A DNA stretch of 64,000 nt from a bacterium (lineage in GTDB: Bacteria; Sumerlaeota; Sumerlaeia; SLMS01; JAHLLQ01). The notes under the pieces were generated by a model. That model was not told the origin of the DNA. It saw nothing but the letters and a program-made list of their open reading frames with translations, and searched no databases. The stretch is from positions 506,979 to 570,978 of the forward strand of contig JAHLLQ010000003.1 of the NCBI GenBank assembly GCA_020444065.1. Reading direction: 5' to 3'. Positions 35,834 through 44,011 of the stretch are shown here, one piece after another (position 1 is the stretch's first letter; the number at the start of each line of letters is the position of its first letter). The translations under genes and the position numbers were made by a program.

Positions 35834-36280
35834 TTGGCGAGGCCGAGCAAACCAAAGATGCCACCCGCTTGTCCGCGGCGGTTCTGGAGGAAATACGTCC
35901 TCGCGCTTCTCCTCTCCCTATTTCTGTTGAGCCTGGCAGTTTCTGTTTATGAAATCCGCAGCGATTACAAACGGCGCCAAGCGATCATCAAGTCATGTAT
36001 CCAGAATCAGAATGCCATTTATTCTTCCGTTCTCCAGTTCATGGAGCAGGAAGGCATTGAAGACCTCGATACGGCTATGGAGATCCTGGGAACGGAGCAA
36101 TCCCAGTGGAGCGAGAAGCTGGTCGGGCCAGGGAAGTTCATGCGATATAATCCGAGGTGTCCAATGGGTCCCTCGCATGGCGAAAGCGACTTCAGCCTGC
36201 GTATCGAAGATGGGCATCTTGTCGTGATCTGCAACCCGGGGATTGAATCGCACCGAATGAAGGCGTTCGCAGGATCGTAG
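35834..36280 (+). CDS. Pilin-like membrane-anchored Cys protein, divergent member of tandem family
   Basis: About 148 residues. A basic N-terminus is followed by one membrane helix (YVLALLLSLFLLSLAVSVYEI). The globular part starts KSCIQNQNAIYSSVLQFMEQEG and includes ILGTEQSQWSEKLVGPGKFMRYNPRCP, ending with a Cys in VVICNPG. The three-Cys layout and the GTEQ.W....VG..(F/Y)(M/I)RY.P.CP motif align it with the three closely related genes at 36.6-38.2 kb, though it is more diverged. I chose TTG with GGGGAG five bases upstream; ATG at 35858 is the alternative. Confidence 0.6.
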   Translation: MARPSKPKMPPACPRRFWRKYVLALLLSLFLLSLAVSVYEIRSDYKRRQAIIKSCIQNQNAIYSSVLQFMEQEGIEDLDTAMEILGTEQSQWSEKLVGPGKFMRYNPRCPMGPSHGESDFSLRIEDGHLVVICNPGIESHRMKAFAGS

Positions 36281-36369
36281 AACAATCAGCTTGTCGGGGG
36301 ACGACGATTTTTATAGACAGTGGGTGAGAGAAAGGGGCGACGGATGGGTGCAATCACGGAGAAGATTCG

Positions 36370-36519
36370 ATGAAACAGATCCTGGCCGCCGGGCCTTTGT
36401 CACGGACGGAGAAGCAAATCCTGATCGTCATCGCCGTGTTGCTCGCGATGATCGTTGTGCCGATGCTGTTGGGTATTGATCCGGGGGCTGCTGCATCTGC
36501 ACCCGTGGCGGGTTCGTAG
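36370..36519 (+). CDS. 49-residue single-pass membrane protein
   Basis: A short gene with GGAGAAG just before the ATG and one membrane helix (QILIVIAVLLAMIVVPMLLG), ending in a small Gly/Ala/Ser tail (AASAPVAGS). It lies between two members of the pilin-like array and may be an accessory subunit or a truncated member that kept only the anchor. The stop codon adjoins a copy of the CACGAAGG-type repeat. Confidence 0.5.
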   Translation: MKQILAAGPLSRTEKQILIVIAVLLAMIVVPMLLGIDPGAAASAPVAGS

Positions 36520-36580
36520 AAGTTCACCACCCGCCTTCGCGAAACGCTGCGGCGCGGGCGAAGGCACGAAGAACACGAAG
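36516..36580 (+). repeat. CACGAAGG-type repeat interrupted by a GCGAAGG hairpin insert
   Basis: GTAGAAGTTCACCAC is separated from CGAAGGCACGAAGAACACGAAG by about 28 bases. With its edges, the insert forms a CCTTCGC / GCGAAGG inverted repeat. Uninterrupted copies lie at 37078 and 37638. It looks like one palindromic repeat nested in another. Confidence 0.6.
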
Positions 36581-36601
36581 GGGGAAGAGCAGGAGGAGGT
36601 T

Positions 36602-37081
36602 GTGAACATCCACCGGATGAAGAAGCCTGAGTTGGAGTCGCCCGTGTGGGCGTGGCTCGTGAAGGGGCTGGTGATTTTGGGTGGCTTGTTTCTGATCGGG
36701 TTTCTTGCGTATGGTCTCGGTTCCTACCTGTTTCGTCCTCGCGAGACCTCGGCTCGGAACTCGTGCCAGGAGACGATGACGAAGATCGATTCGGCGGTGC
36801 AGCAGTATCTTCTGGAGTACAACTTGGAGGATCAGGCGGAGTTCGTGGCGCTCTTCGGAACGGAGCAGCCGGACTGGTCGCCTGTGCTTGTGGGGAAGGA
36901 TCTGTACATTCGATACCCCCCGAGGTGCCCGCTACACAAGTCGCCACCATTCTGGAAGTTCTGGCGGTGGTGGGAACCGTCAAATGACTACTCGATCGCG
37001 ACAAGCGCTGATGTCGCTTCGCCAGTGGTGTGCAACGCTTCCGGAGGGAGGCATTACTATCCGACGGCATCGGGTTCGTAG
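36602..37081 (+). CDS. Pilin-like membrane-anchored Cys protein, tandem paralog 2
   Basis: A 159-residue protein with a membrane helix at about 18-42 (WLVKGLVILGGLFLIGFLAYGLG). The globular domain begins NSCQETMTKIDSAVQQYLLEY and continues EFVALFGTEQPDWSPVLVGKDLY, RYPPRCP, W-rich WKFWRWW, NDYSIA and a last Cys in VVCNASG. C....(I/M)DSAVQQ...P.CP....Y.I....P..C resembles the globular part of GspG-like pseudopilins in PVC-group bacteria, but the FTLIEL leader is absent. GTG is chosen because AGGAGG lies five bases upstream. Confidence 0.65.
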   Translation: MNIHRMKKPELESPVWAWLVKGLVILGGLFLIGFLAYGLGSYLFRPRETSARNSCQETMTKIDSAVQQYLLEYNLEDQAEFVALFGTEQPDWSPVLVGKDLYIRYPPRCPLHKSPPFWKFWRWWEPSNDYSIATSADVASPVVCNASGGRHYYPTASGS

Positions 37082-37121
37082 GAATTCACCACGAAGGCAC
37101 GAAGGACACGAAGAAGGTGGA
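37078..37121 (+). repeat. 44-bp CACGAAGG direct repeat, copy 1
   Basis: GTAGGAATTCACCACGAAGG... ending GAAGAAGGTGGA is identical over 44 bases to 37638-37681. It contains the stop codon of the preceding gene, and its final AAGGTGGA is the ribosome binding site of the next. CACGAAGGACACGAAG motifs are, as I recall, common intergenic repeats in many phyla. Confidence 0.8.
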
Positions 37122-37124
37122 GCG

Positions 37125-37616
37125 ATGAATCACGACGCGAAACCGGAGAAGCCGGACGCCGTTTCGGAAGGATGGAAACGGAAGTTGAAGCGAGGTTGGA
37201 TCCTCGGCGGCGTGATGGCAATAGTGGTTGGTGCAATTCTCGGATGGCAGTTTCTTCTCAAGCCCCACTTGGCGTATCCCTGGAAACCTTGCCAGGAGAA
37301 TCTTTCCAAGATCGATTCCGCCGTGCAGCAGTATATTCTCGAATATGGCCTGAAGGATCAGGAGGAGTTTGTCGCGCTGTTCGGAACGGAGCAGCCGGAC
37401 TGGTCGCCTGTGCTTGTCGGGAAAGACCTGTACCTCCGGTATCCACCAAAGTGCTCTGCTCAGCCTCACCCGCGGTGGTGGCAGTTCTGGCACTGGGGAG
37501 AGAAGTTGAACGACTACTTCATCGCACCAAACTATGATTGGCCGGCGCCAGTGTATTGCAACTCCGGCCAACCGGGGCATACGTTCCCCATGCTATCCGA
37601 CGCCCACCCCGACTGA
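37125..37616 (+). CDS. Pilin-like membrane-anchored Cys protein, tandem paralog 3
   Basis: A 163-residue protein with a basic N-terminus and a membrane helix (WILGGVMAIVVGAILGWQFLL). The domain reads CQENLSKIDSAVQQYILEYGLKD..., then EFVALFGTEQPDWSPVLVGK, YLRYPPKC, WWQFWHWG, NDYFIA and VYCNSG. It is very close to paralog 2: the stretch around GGAACGGAGCAGCCGGACTGG is unchanged over about 38 bases between 36855 and 37380, showing recent duplication. Its ribosome binding site is supplied by the 44-bp repeat. No catalytic motif is seen. Confidence 0.68.
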   Translation: MNHDAKPEKPDAVSEGWKRKLKRGWILGGVMAIVVGAILGWQFLLKPHLAYPWKPCQENLSKIDSAVQQYILEYGLKDQEEFVALFGTEQPDWSPVLVGKDLYLRYPPKCSAQPHPRWWQFWHWGEKLNDYFIAPNYDWPAPVYCNSGQPGHTFPMLSDAHPD

Positions 37617-37637
37617 GGAGAGTAGCAGTGCTGGAGA

Positions 37638-37681
37638 GTAGGAATTCACCACGAAGGCACGAAGGACACGAAGAAGGTGGA
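37638..37681 (+). repeat. 44-bp CACGAAGG direct repeat, copy 2
   Basis: Identical to 37078-37121. Here it supplies the AAGGTGGA part of the ribosome binding site of paralog 4. A further decayed relative lies at about 38151-38190 (GCACCACAGAGGGGCGAAGGACACGAAAG), after the last paralog. Confidence 0.8.
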
Positions 37682-37688
37682 GGAGGAT

Positions 37689-38153
37689 ATGGACGTTAGC
37701 CAGGACGAGCAGCCGGAAGTGCAAGAGGCGCAGGGGTGGTTTCGGAGGAATCGGCGAGGTTTTCTGGTGTGCCTTTTCATTGTCTTGATCATCGTAGCAC
37801 TCGCATTGCCTGCGTTTCTGGAAGCGCCTTATTACCCTCACGTCAATCGTTGTCCACAGAATCAGATGATGATCAATTCAGCGGTGCAGCAGTACATTTT
37901 GGAATACGGCTTAAAGGGCCAGGAGGAATTCGTGGCGCTGTTCGGTACGGAGCAGCCGGACTGGTCGCCAGTAATCGTGGGGAAGGGCTTGTATCTTCGA
38001 CATCCGCCGCACTGTCCTGCTCATCCTCGCTCGCCCTGGTGGAAGTTCAAAAAGCTGAATGACTACTCGATCGCGGACAGTGACGATGCGGATTCGCCGG
38101 TGTACTGTAATACTTGCCCGGACAAGCATCCGTATCCGATGGCTGGGGAGTAG
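37689..38153 (+). CDS. Pilin-like membrane-anchored Cys protein, tandem paralog 4
   Basis: A 154-residue protein: acidic first 15 residues, then RRNRRG and a membrane helix (FLVCLFIVLIIVALALPAFL). The domain reads CPQNQMMINSAVQQYILEYGLKG, EFVALFGTEQPDWSPVIVGKGLY, RHPPHCPAHP, NDYSIA and PVYCNTCPDKHPYP. Unlike the others it carries a second Cys near the end (CNTC). GTGGAGGAGG lies directly upstream of the ATG. It is the last gene of the array, before a shared terminator. Confidence 0.68.
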   Translation: MDVSQDEQPEVQEAQGWFRRNRRGFLVCLFIVLIIVALALPAFLEAPYYPHVNRCPQNQMMINSAVQQYILEYGLKGQEEFVALFGTEQPDWSPVIVGKGLYLRHPPHCPAHPRSPWWKFKKLNDYSIADSDDADSPVYCNTCPDKHPYPMAGE

Positions 38154-38248
38154 TAATGCACCACAGAGGGGCGAAGGACACGAAAGAGTGCCACCGAGAA
38201 ATCCGATCAGGATAAGAGCACGCAACATCTCCCTCGCACTGAAGCAAA

Positions 38249-38290
38249 ACCGGCCGACAGGGGGTTCCTGTCGGCCGGTGTGTTTGTTTG
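38249..38290. terminator. Bidirectional terminator between the pilin-like array and mscS
   Basis: Stem CCGGCCGACAGG / CCTGTCGGCCGG with a GGGTT loop. TGTGTTTGTTTG follows on the plus strand and TTTTGCTTC on the minus strand. Confidence 0.88.
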
Positions 38291-38308
38291 CCTGCTTGTG
38301 TTTTGCGC

Positions 38309-39139
38309 TTATGCGTCGGCTTTGTGCACGACGACTTGCGGGAACGGGATTTCGATGTCTTCAGCGTCGAAGGCTTGCTTGACGGCCTTCTGTGTGGCGA
38401 AGAATACGGCCCAGTAGTCCGCCGTGTTGACCCAGGGGCGAACGACGAGGTTGACGGAGGAGTCGGCCATTTCGACGACTTCGATTGTCGGCGCGGGGTC
38501 CTTCAGAACCTGTGCGTTGGAATCCAGAACCTGGCGAACGATCTTCTGGGCCTTGTCGATGTCGGCGGAGTAGGAAATGCCGACCGTCATGTCGACGCGG
38601 CGTGTATCCATCGCGGAGTAGTTGACGATGCTGGTTCCCCAAATCCCGCCGTTCGGGATGGTGATGCGCTTGTTGTCCGGCGTGGTCAGCGTGGTCGCCA
38701 TCAGGTGAACTTCCTTCACGACGCCCGCGTGACCGGCGACTTCAACGTAGTGCCCAGGCTGGAACGGATCGTTCAGCAGGATCATGATGCCGGCTGCGAA
38801 GTTGCCCAGCGTGTCCTGGAAAGCGAAGCCGAAGATGAAGCCGGCGACGCCGAGGCCGGCGATCATCGGTCCGACGGCGATGCCAAGCTGCGCCAGCACG
38901 ATGACCCAGACGAAAATCCAGAGTGCCTTGCTGGAGATATTCAGCAGGAAGGCGAGTTGAAGGTCGTTGAACTTACCGGCTTTCTGCAGCGACTTGCGCA
39001 GGACGCTGATGACGATCCCGATGATGATCTTTCCGACCAGAAGAATAAGCAGCGCGGCCAGAAGTTTCACTGCAAAATCCGCCCCATTTTCCACCAACCA
39101 CTGCATCATGGTGTCCATATAGGTTGTTTCTCCGTCCAT
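38309..39139 (-). CDS. mscS: Small-conductance mechanosensitive channel MscS
   Basis: Opens under membrane tension to release solutes during osmotic downshock. The 276-residue length is typical. There are three membrane helices; the pore helix GPMIAGLGVAGFIFGFAFQDTLGNFAAGIMI shows the Gly/Ala packing of MscS. The beta domain follows (DPFQPGHYVEVAGHAGVVKEVHLMATTL with TTPDNKRITIPNG), then the C-terminal alpha/beta domain (VRPWVNTADYW). The gene stands alone. Confidence 0.95.
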   Translation of the reverse strand: MDGETTYMDTMMQWLVENGADFAVKLLAALLILLVGKIIIGIVISVLRKSLQKAGKFNDLQLAFLLNISSKALWIFVWVIVLAQLGIAVGPMIAGLGVAGFIFGFAFQDTLGNFAAGIMILLNDPFQPGHYVEVAGHAGVVKEVHLMATTLTTPDNKRITIPNGGIWGTSIVNYSAMDTRRVDMTVGISYSADIDKAQKIVRQVLDSNAQVLKDPAPTIEVVEMADSSVNLVVRPWVNTADYWAVFFATQKAVKQAFDAEDIEIPFPQVVVHKADA

Positions 39140-39308
39140 CGTTTCAATCCTTGTGTGGTATGTGGCGCGGGTGCTTCGATCCGCACGTTACGGGGGTGTT
39201 TTTGTGATTTCACTGCGGGATGTCACAAGCGGAATGTTGTGACAGAGGCGCCCCGGCCGCGGGCAAATGCCTGTCAACCGGGGCGCGATTTGTCATACCT
39301 GTTTGGAG

Positions 39309-41831
39309 TTAGCGCTGGACCTGTACCACAACGCCGGTGATCGGCGGGACGGCGACGGTCAGGCTGTCCCCGAATTCCCCGGCGGCGGTGGTCGCCTCGC
39401 CGAAGATGATCTTCGGATTCACGAATCCGTTCGGCAGCGCATCGGCCGTTGGCGCGGGGATCTGGAGCGTCTGTTCCTCGCTGCTGTTGTTCAGCAAGGT
39501 GACGAAGGCGTTCTTCGATCCCGGCGCCCAGCGCAGGAATGCGAAGCTGTCTGCTTCGTCATTGGTCAGCAACGTCAGATACTCGCCCGTGCGCAGTTCC
39601 GGGTGATCGTTCCGCATTTCGAACAGCTCGCGATAGAACGCGCGCAGGTTATTATCGATGCGATTCGAGGGATCATCGTATGGCATCAGGTCCTGCCACC
39701 ACATGGGCTGGCGACAGTTCGGATCGTCTGCACCGTACATGCCGACTTCCGTTCCGTACCAGATCATCGGCGATCCCATGTAAGTGTTCTGCAACACGGC
39801 CATCAGGCGAAGACGCGCGTAGTCTTCCGAATTCGGGCGGGTTTCATCGTAGTTCTCCGCGCCGTCCTGCACGCGGTTATCGACATCGAAGTCGCGATCG
39901 GAATTCGCGATCTGCGAAACGATCCGATCGGTGTCGTGACTGTCGTAGAGGTTCTGCAGGACGTACGTGATCTCGCGCGGGTAAGTGATGCGCAGGAGCG
40001 CGAGTTCATTATCGAGTTCCGTCGGCGTGATCTTGCGTTGTTTGTTCGCGACCCATTTCAACACGGCCTTGGCGAACGGGTAATTCATCACGGCGTCGAA
40101 CTTCTTGCCGTCCAGCATGTCCGGGCGCGGATTCCATTCTTCGCCAACGATGTAGGCATCGGGATTGATGGACTTCACGTGATCACGCCAGTGGACCCAG
40201 AACTCCGCAGGCAGTTCGCCCGGCACGTCCAGGCGCCAGCCATCGATGCCGTCGCTCGGGTCTCCGTCCCCGTTCGGATCCATCCAGCGTTCGGTCACGT
40301 CGTAAATGAACTTCGTGAGCGATTCGCTCTCCAGTCCCGTTTCGGACTTCTTGAATTCCGGGAGGCCCTTGAAGCCCGCCCAGCCCCTGTAATCGAACGG
40401 TTCGTAGCTGATCACGTCGTACCACGGTGCGAACTTGGAGTCCTTCCCATTTTCCTTCAGGTCGAGGAAGTACGGCGAGTCGTCGCCGAGGTGATTAAAA
40501 ACGCCGTCGAAGATCACGCGCATGTCGCGCTTGTGAATCTCTGCGATCAGATCGACCAGCATCTGGTCCGACTTGTTCATGCCCCACGTGGAGGGATCGA
40601 ACGCGTCGTGCGTTTCCATGCTCTTCTCGAATTCGCCCTGCACGCCGTAATCGTCGGAGGCATACACGTAGGTGCGCGCGTTGTACTTGTGGTGGCCCTG
40701 CGATTCGAAGACGGGGTTGAAGTAGATCGCCGTCACACCGAGATCCTGCAGGTAATCGAGCTCATCCTTCACGCCCTGGAAGTCGCCGCCGTACATCCGA
40801 TCGAAGACGATCCAATCCCAGAACGTCCGGCCGGTTTCATCCGCCACCTGCTTCTCGTACGGCTGCAGCTTATACCATTCACTGGTCCACGGGTGGGTGG
40901 GCTTCGGATCGTTGGACGGGTCCCCATTGCGGAAGCGCTCGACCATGATCTGGTACCAGATCGCGTCCTTCACCCATGCGGGCGTTTGCGGAATCCGCGA
41001 CGGGTCGATAATCAGCGAGTAGGGACGGCCCTCCGTCGTTTCGGACGCATAGCCGTCGTGCGCGGTGAAGGAGTACGCGACCGGACCTTCGTTCAGTTCC
41101 TTCTTCTCGACCGCCAGTCCGATCAGGATATTCGTCGTGTCGTCGCCCAGGCGAACGGTCTTTTCCCAGAAATCAAACATCTCGTCGTGGGCAACGCGCG
41201 TCATCGGCTGGGGCGTGACCGAGCCATCGCGCGCGATTTCATTCAAGTCCACGCCTTCCACGTCGCCGACCAGCGTGCGGAAACGAATCGTCACCTCGGT
41301 GGGGGAGAAGACGTCGAAGTACATCGCCTCGTCCGGGCGGTGCAGGAAGGCGCGGGTTTCAATCTCGCCGTCGCCGATCTCGGCCGTGCGGCCCTGGAGG
41401 AGCGCCGGCAGGCCCAGCAGCAGGATCGAATTGTCGATTCCCGGCTCGAAGTTCGGGTTGGCAGTGTCGCGATACCAGCCGTCGTCGTTGCCGACCAGCT
41501 TGTACTTGTGATCGCCGCCGGGGATGCGCGCCGTCACGCGATAGACGCCGTCCGCATCCGGGCCTTCCATCGGCAGGTCCGTTCGGTTCCAGCCGTTGAA
41601 CGTACCCGCGACGGCCGGGTCCTTCACGGGCTCCTCGGGCTTCCAGGTGAACGTCACCAGGTACTCGTCATTGCCGATATCCCAGACCTCCATGTGCTCC
41701 GGGTAGGGAAACTCCACGGGAGAGCGGTCAAAATCTTCGACTCCCGGAACAGGCCCGGCCAGTGCCGTGCCCCCGCAAATCCCCAGCCCCGCCGCCAGAA
41801 ATCCGGTCAGTACCCATTTCGCTGCGCGCAT
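39309..41831 (-). CDS. Secreted GH13 alpha-glucan hydrolase (cyclomaltodextrinase/neopullulanase-like)
   Basis: An 840-residue protein with signal peptide VLTGFLAAGLGICGGTALA. An N-terminal CBM48-like glycogen-binding domain is visible (VTFTWKPEEPVKDPAVAGTFNGWNRTDLPMEG). A second beta domain precedes the GH13 barrel. The catalytic triad is the Asp in DGWRLDVPG (about 535), the Glu in IVGEEWNP (about 564) and the Asp in SHDTDR (about 635); YQIMVERFRNGDPSND opens the barrel. The C-terminal sandwich is present. It likely breaks maltodextrins or cyclodextrins outside the cytoplasm. The start has AGAGG nine bases upstream, and the longer frame adds residues before the signal. Confidence 0.92.
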   Translation of the reverse strand: MRAAKWVLTGFLAAGLGICGGTALAGPVPGVEDFDRSPVEFPYPEHMEVWDIGNDEYLVTFTWKPEEPVKDPAVAGTFNGWNRTDLPMEGPDADGVYRVTARIPGGDHKYKLVGNDDGWYRDTANPNFEPGIDNSILLLGLPALLQGRTAEIGDGEIETRAFLHRPDEAMYFDVFSPTEVTIRFRTLVGDVEGVDLNEIARDGSVTPQPMTRVAHDEMFDFWEKTVRLGDDTTNILIGLAVEKKELNEGPVAYSFTAHDGYASETTEGRPYSLIIDPSRIPQTPAWVKDAIWYQIMVERFRNGDPSNDPKPTHPWTSEWYKLQPYEKQVADETGRTFWDWIVFDRMYGGDFQGVKDELDYLQDLGVTAIYFNPVFESQGHHKYNARTYVYASDDYGVQGEFEKSMETHDAFDPSTWGMNKSDQMLVDLIAEIHKRDMRVIFDGVFNHLGDDSPYFLDLKENGKDSKFAPWYDVISYEPFDYRGWAGFKGLPEFKKSETGLESESLTKFIYDVTERWMDPNGDGDPSDGIDGWRLDVPGELPAEFWVHWRDHVKSINPDAYIVGEEWNPRPDMLDGKKFDAVMNYPFAKAVLKWVANKQRKITPTELDNELALLRITYPREITYVLQNLYDSHDTDRIVSQIANSDRDFDVDNRVQDGAENYDETRPNSEDYARLRLMAVLQNTYMGSPMIWYGTEVGMYGADDPNCRQPMWWQDLMPYDDPSNRIDNNLRAFYRELFEMRNDHPELRTGEYLTLLTNDEADSFAFLRWAPGSKNAFVTLLNNSSEEQTLQIPAPTADALPNGFVNPKIIFGEATTAAGEFGDSLTVAVPPITGVVVQVQR

Positions 41832-42227
41832 GTAGAAGCCTCTGAGTGTTGAAGTTTTCTTTCCCTTACCCATGACCGCCCTCATCGCAAGGGGGATTGG
41901 CTGCGGGAGCTGGATGATTGAATAAAGCAGGTTTATCATGCCCATGCCACGCTCCAAAGTCGCGAAGGGATGCTCGTCCCCATCAGCCGACCCCGGTTCT
42001 CAGACCGGCGCCGGCCGAGTTCGAGTCAGGATTGAGGCGCATCCCAGCATGTTGGACAGTCGGTCACGCCTTCCCCCGGATTCCGAAAAACCCTTGACCG
42101 GAAACGCTCCAACCGCCGGTGATGCGTGGGAGAGGGATTGGCGAGCCTGCCTGGACGGTCGGTTCGGTACTTGCTTCCTGTCGTGGGAGGTATGTGCTCC
42201 CACGAATTAAGCCGCAAAGGATTCACC
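41832..42227. other. Divergent promoter region, no gene
   Basis: A 396-base gap between the divergent GH13 and radical SAM genes. It must hold both promoters, but no clear -35/-10 pair stands out. A 23-base palindrome CGTGGGAG-GTATGTG-CTCCCACG at 42182-42204 lies 24 bases before the radical SAM start and would form a hairpin in its leader. Short frames here look non-coding. Confidence 0.5.
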
Positions 42228-43880
42228 ATGGGTAGGAAAGTCGCGCTGATTTCGTTGTACGATGAGTTCTGCATCGGGCTCCGGCACATTGCCGGGCACT
42301 TGACCGCAAATGGCCACACGACAACGATCGTCAACTTCAAGCGCTATACCCAACAGGCCCGCGAAGAGGTCCCGAAGGACATCGACAACGGCTATCTGAC
42401 CGGCATCCTGCCCCGCGGCGAGGTCTACCTCGACTATTCGTCCCCCATCAGCCAGCAGGAAGAGGACTACCTCTTCGACATCCTGTCGAAGGAAGACTAC
42501 GCGCTGGTCGGGTTCAGCGTGCCCTCCTACCACGCGCACATCGCGGCGGACTTCACGCGCCGGGTGCAGGAGCGCTTTGGCATTCCGGTCATCTGGGGTG
42601 GCGTTCATGCGACGATCGCGACGCAGGACTGCCTCGATCGTGGCGCCGCGGATTTCGTCTGCGTCGGCGAAGGCGAGGAACTGATCCTGGACCTGATGAA
42701 GGAGCTCGAGAAGGGCACGCCGCATCACGAGATCGAAATCAGCGGTCTCTGCGTGCGCCAGCCGGACGGAACCTTCCGCAAGCCGCCCGAGCGCATGCCG
42801 CCGGCGGAGTTGGATGACCTGGCGCTGCCGCAGTACGATCCGACCCTTGAGTACTTGATCGAGGACGACAAAGTTTACCACAACGAGCCGCTGACGTTCA
42901 GCCAGATCCACTGGACCTACAAGATGAACACGGGCCGCGGGTGCCCGTACTTCTGCTCGTTCTGCGTCTGGAGCACCATCAAGCGCGACATGCCGAAGAC
43001 AAAGAAGCTGCGCAGGCGTTCGCCCCAGAGCGTGATCAATGAGATCCTCGGCGTGTTGAAGAAGAATCCGCAGGTCCGGATGATCGAGTTCGAGGACGAT
43101 ATCTTCACCGTGCAGAAGAAGTGGCTGGACGAGTTTGCGCCGCTCTACAAAGAACAGATCGGCCTGCCCTTCTGGTGCTACACGTACCCGAATTACGTCA
43201 GCGACGACAACCTGGAGACCCTGAAGGACATGGGGATCGCCTACATCACGATGGGCGTCCAGAGCGGCAGCGATCGGATCAACTACGAAGTCTTCGATCG
43301 TCGGACCGAGCGTGATCGCGTGATCGCCGCCATGGATACGATCGCCAAGCACGATATCCTGGCCAACTACGACATCATCACGAACAACCCGTACGAGAAG
43401 GACGAAGACCGGATGGAGACGCTGACGCTGCTGGCGCGGATCCCCGGTCGCTACAATTTGCACATGGGCAAGCTGGCCTGGTTCCCGGGCACGACGCTGA
43501 CGCAGCGCGCCGAGAAGGAAGGCATGCTGAACGCCGTGGACGAGAAGCTGTATCGCTTCTGGAACGCGCTCTACCAGATGGCCCACCTGAAGCTCGCCAC
43601 CGAGGAGCAACTGGTGGCGCTGACGAAGGACGAATTCCTGATGGAGAACTCACAGATCCTGTGGGCGATCCTGAAGCAGTACGATGAACTGTCGATGATG
43701 CCGCATCAGGTCGAGGTCCTCCGCGGGCAGAAGGCCAACCTGGAACGCGAGAACCAGAAGCTGCGCCAGGAGCTGGACAGTCTGAAGGGCCGCCGCGTGG
43801 TGCAGTACGGAACGCGTCTGGCGGATCGCCTGAAGGGCGTGTCCAAGGAGAACCCCAAGGGGTCGACCGTGCCGGCGTAA
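42228..43880 (+). CDS. B12-binding-domain radical SAM protein
   Basis: A 550-residue enzyme of unknown substrate. Residues 1-180 form a cobalamin-binding-like fold (FSVPSYHAHIAADF, VIWGGVHATIATQDCL and VCVGEGE); the DxHxxG cobalamin-ligand motif is not seen. The radical SAM cluster motif is GRGCPYFCSFC near 237-247 (CxxxCxxC), followed by barrel motifs (EFEDDIFT, GVQSGSDRI, DIITNNPYEKDEDR). The last 60 residues are a coiled coil (EVLRGQKANLERENQKLRQELDSLKG), unusual for the family and suggesting oligomerisation or docking. AAAGGA precedes the ATG. It is followed by a GDP-mannose gene, so a glycolipid or cell-surface role is possible but unproven. Confidence 0.88.
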   Translation: MGRKVALISLYDEFCIGLRHIAGHLTANGHTTTIVNFKRYTQQAREEVPKDIDNGYLTGILPRGEVYLDYSSPISQQEEDYLFDILSKEDYALVGFSVPSYHAHIAADFTRRVQERFGIPVIWGGVHATIATQDCLDRGAADFVCVGEGEELILDLMKELEKGTPHHEIEISGLCVRQPDGTFRKPPERMPPAELDDLALPQYDPTLEYLIEDDKVYHNEPLTFSQIHWTYKMNTGRGCPYFCSFCVWSTIKRDMPKTKKLRRRSPQSVINEILGVLKKNPQVRMIEFEDDIFTVQKKWLDEFAPLYKEQIGLPFWCYTYPNYVSDDNLETLKDMGIAYITMGVQSGSDRINYEVFDRRTERDRVIAAMDTIAKHDILANYDIITNNPYEKDEDRMETLTLLARIPGRYNLHMGKLAWFPGTTLTQRAEKEGMLNAVDEKLYRFWNALYQMAHLKLATEEQLVALTKDEFLMENSQILWAILKQYDELSMMPHQVEVLRGQKANLERENQKLRQELDSLKGRRVVQYGTRLADRLKGVSKENPKGSTVPA

Positions 43881-43897
43881 GTACATTCCGTACAACG

Positions 43898-43940
43898 ATG
43901 GAACTTCGGGCCGCCTTTGGGCGGTCCGTTCCATTTGAAG
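43898..43940 (+). terminator. Probable terminator after the radical SAM gene
   Basis: A nested stem: ATGGAAC / GTTCCAT on the outside and GGGCCGCC / GGGCGGTCC inside, followed by TTTG. The T-tail is short, so it may be leaky. Confidence 0.55.
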
Positions 43941-44011
43941 GCGGATACGGCTTGCCCCGCGGCGGACTGGTGCTAATTGTTCACCACGGCTTGCAGACGG
44001 AAAGGAATCGA

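Noticed and set aside
37078-37681. Possible CRISPR array from the repeated CACGAAGG units
   Set aside because: Copies are about 560 bases apart with genes between them; there are no regular short spacers and no cas genes.
39267-41852. 861-residue plus-strand frame
   Set aside because: Antisense to the secreted GH13 gene, whose catalytic residues are unambiguous.
42207-43610. 467-residue minus-strand frame
   Set aside because: Antisense to the radical SAM gene with its intact CxxxCxxC.
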